A stretch of DNA of 64,000 nt from the NCBI GenBank assembly GCA_017559845.1, contig JAFYQQ010000014.1, positions 62,001-126,000 of the forward strand, in the 5' to 3' direction. The notes beneath the pieces are model-generated. The model ran no database searches and was not told the origin of the DNA. It saw only the letters and a program-made list of their open reading frames with translations. The position numbers and the translations under genes are program-made. Shown here piece after piece: positions 60,329-64,000 of the stretch; within the stretch, counting starts at the first letter, position 1, and every line of letters begins with the position of its first letter. The stretch comes from Bacteroidaceae bacterium (lineage in GTDB: Bacteria > Bacteroidota > Bacteroidia > Bacteroidales > Bacteroidaceae).

Positions 60329-60472
60329 TTAACGTTTCGGATGGTGTGGGCAGTTGTATTGCCCACAGCCGGCACACCCCTTACCGCCTTGACAGTTGCG
60401 TAACCAAAAGCGGAGGGCAACGGCGGCCACAACCAGTATGACGGCCAGAAGAAGGATACTTTGCAAGTTCAT
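60329..60472 (-). CDS. FeoB-associated Cys-rich membrane protein
   Basis: A 47-residue protein: one membrane helix (about 5-23, ILLLAVILVVAAVALRFWL) then CQGGKGCAGCGQYNCPHHP with four Cys and two His, probably metal-binding. I start at the ATG at 60472, 19 bases after the feoB stop. Small proteins of this type recur after feoB in Bacteroidetes and Firmicutes. Confidence 0.85.
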   Translation of the reverse strand: MNLQSILLLAVILVVAAVALRFWLRNCQGGKGCAGCGQYNCPHHPKR

Positions 60473-60491
60473 ACGGGGGAGGAGTTTGGGG

Positions 60492-62864
60492 TTAATGGAA
60501 GAATAACGCAACCAATGCGGCACAGCACCAGGCGATGAGGCATTGGGCAATGACGATGATAATGGCCCATGAAGTGCCCAGTTCACGGCGGATGGTGCTT
60601 ATGGTGGCCACACAGGGCGTGTAGAGCAGACAAAAGACCATCAGGGCGAAGGCCGAGGGGGCAGTGAGAATGGTGGCGAGCGAGGTGCCTGCCATGAGGC
60701 TGCCCAGGGTGCTGACCACAACTTCCTTGGCAAGGAATCCGCTGACCAGGGCGGTGGTAATGCGCCAGTCGCCGAATCCCATCGGATCGAAGATGGGAGA
60801 AACGAAACCGGCCAGCTGTGCCAGCATGCTGAGTTCGGAATGTTCGCCCACCATTTGCAGGCGGAAGTCGAAGGTCTGCATGAACCAGATGACCATTGAA
60901 GCCAGGAAGATGACCGTGAAGGCGCGTTGCAGAAAGTCGCGTGCCTTGTCCCAGAGCAGACGCATCACGTTGGATACGGCGGGCAGGCGATAGTTGGGCA
61001 GTTCCATGACGAAAGGTACGGGTTTTCCCTTGAAAAGGGTGTGATGGAGCACCATGGCGGTGAGTATGCCCACCACAATGCCGATGAGGTACATGCCCAT
61101 CATGACCACGGCGGCTTGTCCCGGGAAGAAGGTGCCGGCAAAGAGGGCATAGACGGGAATCTTGGCTGTGCAGGACATGAAGGGGATGAGCATGATGGTG
61201 AGTCGGCGGTCGCGCTCGCTTGGCAGAATACGGCTGGCCATTACGCTGGGCACGGAGCATCCGAAGCCGATGAGCAGCGGCACGATGCTACGGCCCGAAA
61301 GTCCCACCTTGCGCAGCAGCTTGTCCATGACAAAGGCAATGCGGGCCATGTAGCCGCTGTCCTCCAGCATGCTGAGGAAGAAGAACAGGGTGATGATCAT
61401 GGGCAGGAACACCAGTACGGTGCCCACACCGCCGAAGATGCCGTCTATGATGAGTGAACGTACCACAGGAGCGATGTTCCACGCTTCCAGGGTAGCTGCC
61501 GTGGCAGCGGTCAGTGCGTCAATGCCCTGCTGGCAGAGATCCTGCAGCCAGGCACCCAGTCCGTTGAAGGTGATGTAGAACACGCCAGCCATAATGATGA
61601 GAAAGGCGGGAAGCGCGGTCCATTTTCCGGTCAGCACGCTGTCAATGCGTCTGCTGCGGCGGTATTCCTTGCTCTCGCGCGGCTTTACAATGGTGTGTTG
61701 GCAAAGGCGGCCTATGTAGTTGTAACGCATGTCGGCAAGTGCGGCGCTGCAGTCCAGTCCGCGCTCTTCCTCCATCTGGCGTACAATGTGTGCCACGGTC
61801 TTCTGTTCGTTGGTGTCGAGTCGGAGTGCCTGGCTCACCATGGCGTCGCCTTCTGCCAGTTTGCTGGCGGCAAAACGCAGGGGGATGCTGGCATGGGCGG
61901 CATGGTCTTCAATAAGGTGCATGATGGCATGCAGGCATCGGTGCACGGCTCCTCCGTGGTGTTCGGCGTGGCAGAAGTCCTGTCGCATGGGCTTTTCCTG
62001 ATAGCGTGCAATGTGCAGGGCGTGCTTTACCAGCTCGTCAATGCCCTCGCCCTTGATGGCGGAGATGGGGATGACGGGGATGCCCAGCATACGTTCCATC
62101 TCGTTGATGCGGACGGTTCCGCCGTTGCTCTCAATCTCGTCCATCATGTTTAGCGCCAACACCATGGGAATGTCCAGTTCCATGAGCTGCATGGTCAGGT
62201 ATAGGTTGCGTTCAATGTTGGTGGCGTCCACGATGTTGATGAGCGCGTCGGGATGGCTTTCCAGAATGTGCCGGCGGCTGATGATCTCTTCATTGGTGTA
62301 GGGCGAGAGCGAGTATATGCCGGGCAAGTCTGTTACGGTGGCCTCGGGATGGTTCCTTATGGTGCCGTCCTTGCGCTCAACGGTAACTCCGGGAAAGTTT
62401 CCCACGTGTTGCCGTGCGCCGGTAAGTTGGTTGAAGAGTGTGGTCTTGCCGCAGTTTTGGTTTCCCACCAGTGCAAAGGAGAGCTGTTTCTTTGGCATCT
62501 TCTTGCCTCCCTTTTCCTGGGCGGTCTGCTTTTCGTGGTAACGGCCTTCCTCGCCCAGTCCCGGGTGTTCAATCTCGTGCGTGCCGATTTCGGCCTGCAT
62601 GTCTTGTTTCTCTGTAGAGGCTGTGCATGGAGAGGGTTGGCGCAGGGGAGAGACGATGATTTTTTGTGCGTCTTCGCTGCGCATGGCCAGTGCGAACCCG
62701 TGTAGACGGAGTTCTATGGGGTCGCCCATGGGGGCACGCTTTTCCACCATCACTTCCACGCCGGGAATCATTCCCATGTCCAGGAAGTGTTGTCGCAAGG
62801 CACCGTTTCCTCCCACTTCAACCACGGTGGCCCGTTCTTTCTGCTTAAGTTCGCTCAGTGTCAT
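60492..62864 (-). CDS. feoB: Ferrous iron transporter, FeoA-FeoB fusion
   Basis: 790-residue inner-membrane Fe2+ uptake protein. Residues about 1-75 are a FeoA (SH3-like) domain (MTLSELKQKERATVVEV, MGMIPGVEVMVEKRAPMGD). A charged linker is followed by the FeoB GTPase: G1 GNQNCGKTTL, G3 DLPGIYSL, G4 NMMDE. The helical GDI-like region and the two Gate membrane domains (FLPMIITLFFFLSMLEDSGY, CSVPSVMASRI) complete the protein. Fusion of FeoA to FeoB is known in Bacteroidetes. I start at the ATG at 62864 because the promoter lies at 62890-62921. It is followed by the Cys-rich partner gene. Confidence 0.95.
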   Translation of the reverse strand: MTLSELKQKERATVVEVGGNGALRQHFLDMGMIPGVEVMVEKRAPMGDPIELRLHGFALAMRSEDAQKIIVSPLRQPSPCTASTEKQDMQAEIGTHEIEHPGLGEEGRYHEKQTAQEKGGKKMPKKQLSFALVGNQNCGKTTLFNQLTGARQHVGNFPGVTVERKDGTIRNHPEATVTDLPGIYSLSPYTNEEIISRRHILESHPDALINIVDATNIERNLYLTMQLMELDIPMVLALNMMDEIESNGGTVRINEMERMLGIPVIPISAIKGEGIDELVKHALHIARYQEKPMRQDFCHAEHHGGAVHRCLHAIMHLIEDHAAHASIPLRFAASKLAEGDAMVSQALRLDTNEQKTVAHIVRQMEEERGLDCSAALADMRYNYIGRLCQHTIVKPRESKEYRRSRRIDSVLTGKWTALPAFLIIMAGVFYITFNGLGAWLQDLCQQGIDALTAATAATLEAWNIAPVVRSLIIDGIFGGVGTVLVFLPMIITLFFFLSMLEDSGYMARIAFVMDKLLRKVGLSGRSIVPLLIGFGCSVPSVMASRILPSERDRRLTIMLIPFMSCTAKIPVYALFAGTFFPGQAAVVMMGMYLIGIVVGILTAMVLHHTLFKGKPVPFVMELPNYRLPAVSNVMRLLWDKARDFLQRAFTVIFLASMVIWFMQTFDFRLQMVGEHSELSMLAQLAGFVSPIFDPMGFGDWRITTALVSGFLAKEVVVSTLGSLMAGTSLATILTAPSAFALMVFCLLYTPCVATISTIRRELGTSWAIIIVIAQCLIAWCCAALVALFFH

Positions 62865-62889
62865 CTGGATGAATGTTTTTGTTTGTGTA

Positions 62890-62921
62890 CAAAGATACAA
62901 AAAACTGGCTTAATGGCCAAA
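62890..62921 (-). promoter_or_regulatory. Promoter of the feoAB operon
   Basis: On the minus strand TTTG (62918-62921), 20 bases, TATCTTTG (62890-62897): an exact Bacteroidetes -33/-7 pair. The start near 62883 leaves a leader of about 20 bases. No Fur-box-like palindrome was recognised. Confidence 0.78.
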
Positions 62922-62922
62922 T

Positions 62923-64000
62923 TTATTTATATATGAGCATTGTCAGTTCCTCGGGCACGAACATCTCCCGCGCCGTTTGCCAGAGGTCTTCTGCCGTAAG
63001 GGCGTCTATGCGTGTGCTGATTTCCTCGCGGGTCTGCACCTTGTTGTAGTGCAGAAAGCGCTTGCCCATGCCAATGGCCACGTTCTCGAAGTTGTCATAC
63101 GAGATGCCTATCTGTCCCTTTATCTGTTTCTTTACGGCCAAGAGGGCAGAGGGCGATAGCGGTGCCTGTGCAAGCCTTGCCAGTTCCTTGAGCACCAGTT
63201 TGCGGCAGCGTTCCACCTTGTTGGGGTCGCAGCCGAAGTAGACAGCCCACACCCCGGTGTCCGTATAGGTGGTGAGGGTGCTCTCAACCGTGTAGACCAG
63301 TCCGTTCTTCTCGCGCAGCGATTGCGAGAGCCTGCTGTTCATGCCCGGTCCGCCCAGAATGTGGTTCAGCACGAACATGGCCAGGTGGTTACGGTGCGAT
63401 GCGCCGTAGGCACGCCGTCCCATCATGACGTGTGCCTGATGGGTGTCCATCTGTTTGGTATCTGTCTGCGCCTGGTATTCGGGAAGTGCGGTGCGTTCCA
63501 GCGGAAGGACAGGGACGGCGTTGTCCGTGGGCAGGTTGCGCAGGGCTTTTTCCGCCAGCCTTACCACTTGTTTTGGGTCGGCCTGTCCGTAGACAAAGAG
63601 CACCATGTTGGCTGGTACATACTGTCGGCGCACGTATTGCACAATGTCTTCGGTGGTGTACTCGCGCAGGCGTTCGGCATTGCCCAGGATGCTTCTGCCC
63701 AGGGGATGGCCGTTGAAGATCAGATTCTCGAATTCGTCGTATATCAGCTCGCCCGGCGAGTCGTTGTAGCTCTCAATCTCGCTTGCCACCACTTCCACTT
63801 CCTTGTCCATCTCGTGTTGTGGATAGGTGCTGTTCAGCACAATGTCCGCAAGGATGTCGATGGCGCGGGACAGATGCTGTTTCAGGCAGGTGCAGTAGTA
63901 CACGGTCTCTTCCTTGCCCGTAAAGGCGTTCAGGTCTCCGCCTACGGATTCCATGCGGTTGATGATGTGCCATGCTTTGCGGCGATGGGTTCCCTTGAAG
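62923..64000 (-). CDS. M16 family zinc metallopeptidase (N terminus beyond the window)
   Basis: About 359 residues of an M16 (insulinase/processing-peptidase-like) protein; the first visible residues FKGTHRRK follow the usual H-x-x-E-H site, which lies just past the right edge. The third zinc ligand Glu is expected in EVVASEIESYNDSPGE. C-terminal domain motifs include GGPGMNSRLSQSLREKNGLVY. Normal members have about 410 residues, so only about 50 are missing. The gene ends 2 bases from the feoAB promoter and is read in the same direction. Confidence 0.9.
   Translation of the reverse strand, partial: FKGTHRRKAWHIINRMESVGGDLNAFTGKEETVYYCTCLKQHLSRAIDILADIVLNSTYPQHEMDKEVEVVASEIESYNDSPGELIYDEFENLIFNGHPLGRSILGNAERLREYTTEDIVQYVRRQYVPANMVLFVYGQADPKQVVRLAEKALRNLPTDNAVPVLPLERTALPEYQAQTDTKQMDTHQAHVMMGRRAYGASHRNHLAMFVLNHILGGPGMNSRLSQSLREKNGLVYTVESTLTTYTDTGVWAVYFGCDPNKVERCRKLVLKELARLAQAPLSPSALLAVKKQIKGQIGISYDNFENVAIGMGKRFLHYNKVQTREEISTRIDALTAEDLWQTAREMFVPEELTMLIYK

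Overview
The window reads as a chromosomal segment of an anaerobic member of the Bacteroidales, probably close to Prevotella/Paraprevotella/Bacteroides. The signs are TAnnTTTG promoter boxes instead of classical -10/-35 elements, almost no Shine-Dalgarno sites, a three-gene FrdCAB fumarate reductase, a FeoA-FeoB fusion, S46 peptidase, DUF2851 and WbqC proteins, a CcsBA fusion, and secreted proteins ending in a Bacteroidetes-type sorting-like tail. Genus is not fixed by anything I can see. No tRNA, rRNA, CRISPR array or intact insertion sequence was recognised.

Layout. 0-5 kb: ychF (cut by the left edge), polA and a polyprenyl diphosphate synthase. 5-14.3 kb: three large secreted proteins on the minus strand (a beta-helix enzyme, a phosphodiesterase fused to a GLUG-like domain, and a 1558-residue LamG/GLUG protein). 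14.4-20 kb: TonB-domain and Sel1 proteins, an Mpv17-like membrane protein, a lipoprotein with glycosidase-like features and an OmpA lipoprotein. 20-27 kb: a housekeeping run transcribed mnmG, apt, uvrC, dtd, two small membrane genes, mazG, deoC, with a near-perfect parS site between mnmG and apt. 27.2-30.7 kb: frdCAB and a strong terminator. 30.7-33.1 kb: an A+T-rich accessory patch with a phased repeat array, a candidate structured RNA, a NERD nuclease-like protein and an orphan XRE regulator. 33.2-36 kb: DUF2851, thioesterase, dprA. 36-41.9 kb: tight operon dapB, lepB, degenerate lepB paralogue, wbqC, rluA-like, PHP phosphatase. 42.1-45.8 kb: a 1213-residue secreted protein. 45.8-47 kb: a gene-free repeat region. 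47-51 kb: S46 dipeptidyl peptidase and deaD. 51.1-57.5 kb: patatin, PfkB kinase, Rid-like protein, CcsBA, PBP4. 57.8-60.2 kb: lipoprotein, ECF sigma factor and an anti-sigma/beta-barrel hybrid. 60.3-64 kb: iron uptake feoAB with a Cys-rich partner, and an M16 peptidase cut by the right edge.

The most unusual signal is in the intergenic DNA. Several gaps carry arrays in which a short palindromic or strand-flipping word (CAGTTG/CAACTG, CTTAAG, TTTACAT..ATGTAAA, CAGCTG-like) recurs at exactly 21 or 22 bp, about two helical turns, while the spacers have diverged; a sixth array has six units of exactly 41 bp. Each gap uses its own word, except that two gaps 30 kb apart share one. Heptamer arrays (TGAGCGG-like) follow the stop codons of two minus-strand genes, and a REP-like palindrome cluster lies in the 45.8-47 kb gap. 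I found no described family that I can match to the 22-bp arrays from memory.

Other points worth following are a signal peptidase paralogue that has lost both catalytic residues, a duplicated GLUG module shared by neighbouring secreted proteins, a fused tandem pair of small membrane genes inserted into a housekeeping operon, and the candidate RNA at 31.06-31.42 kb.
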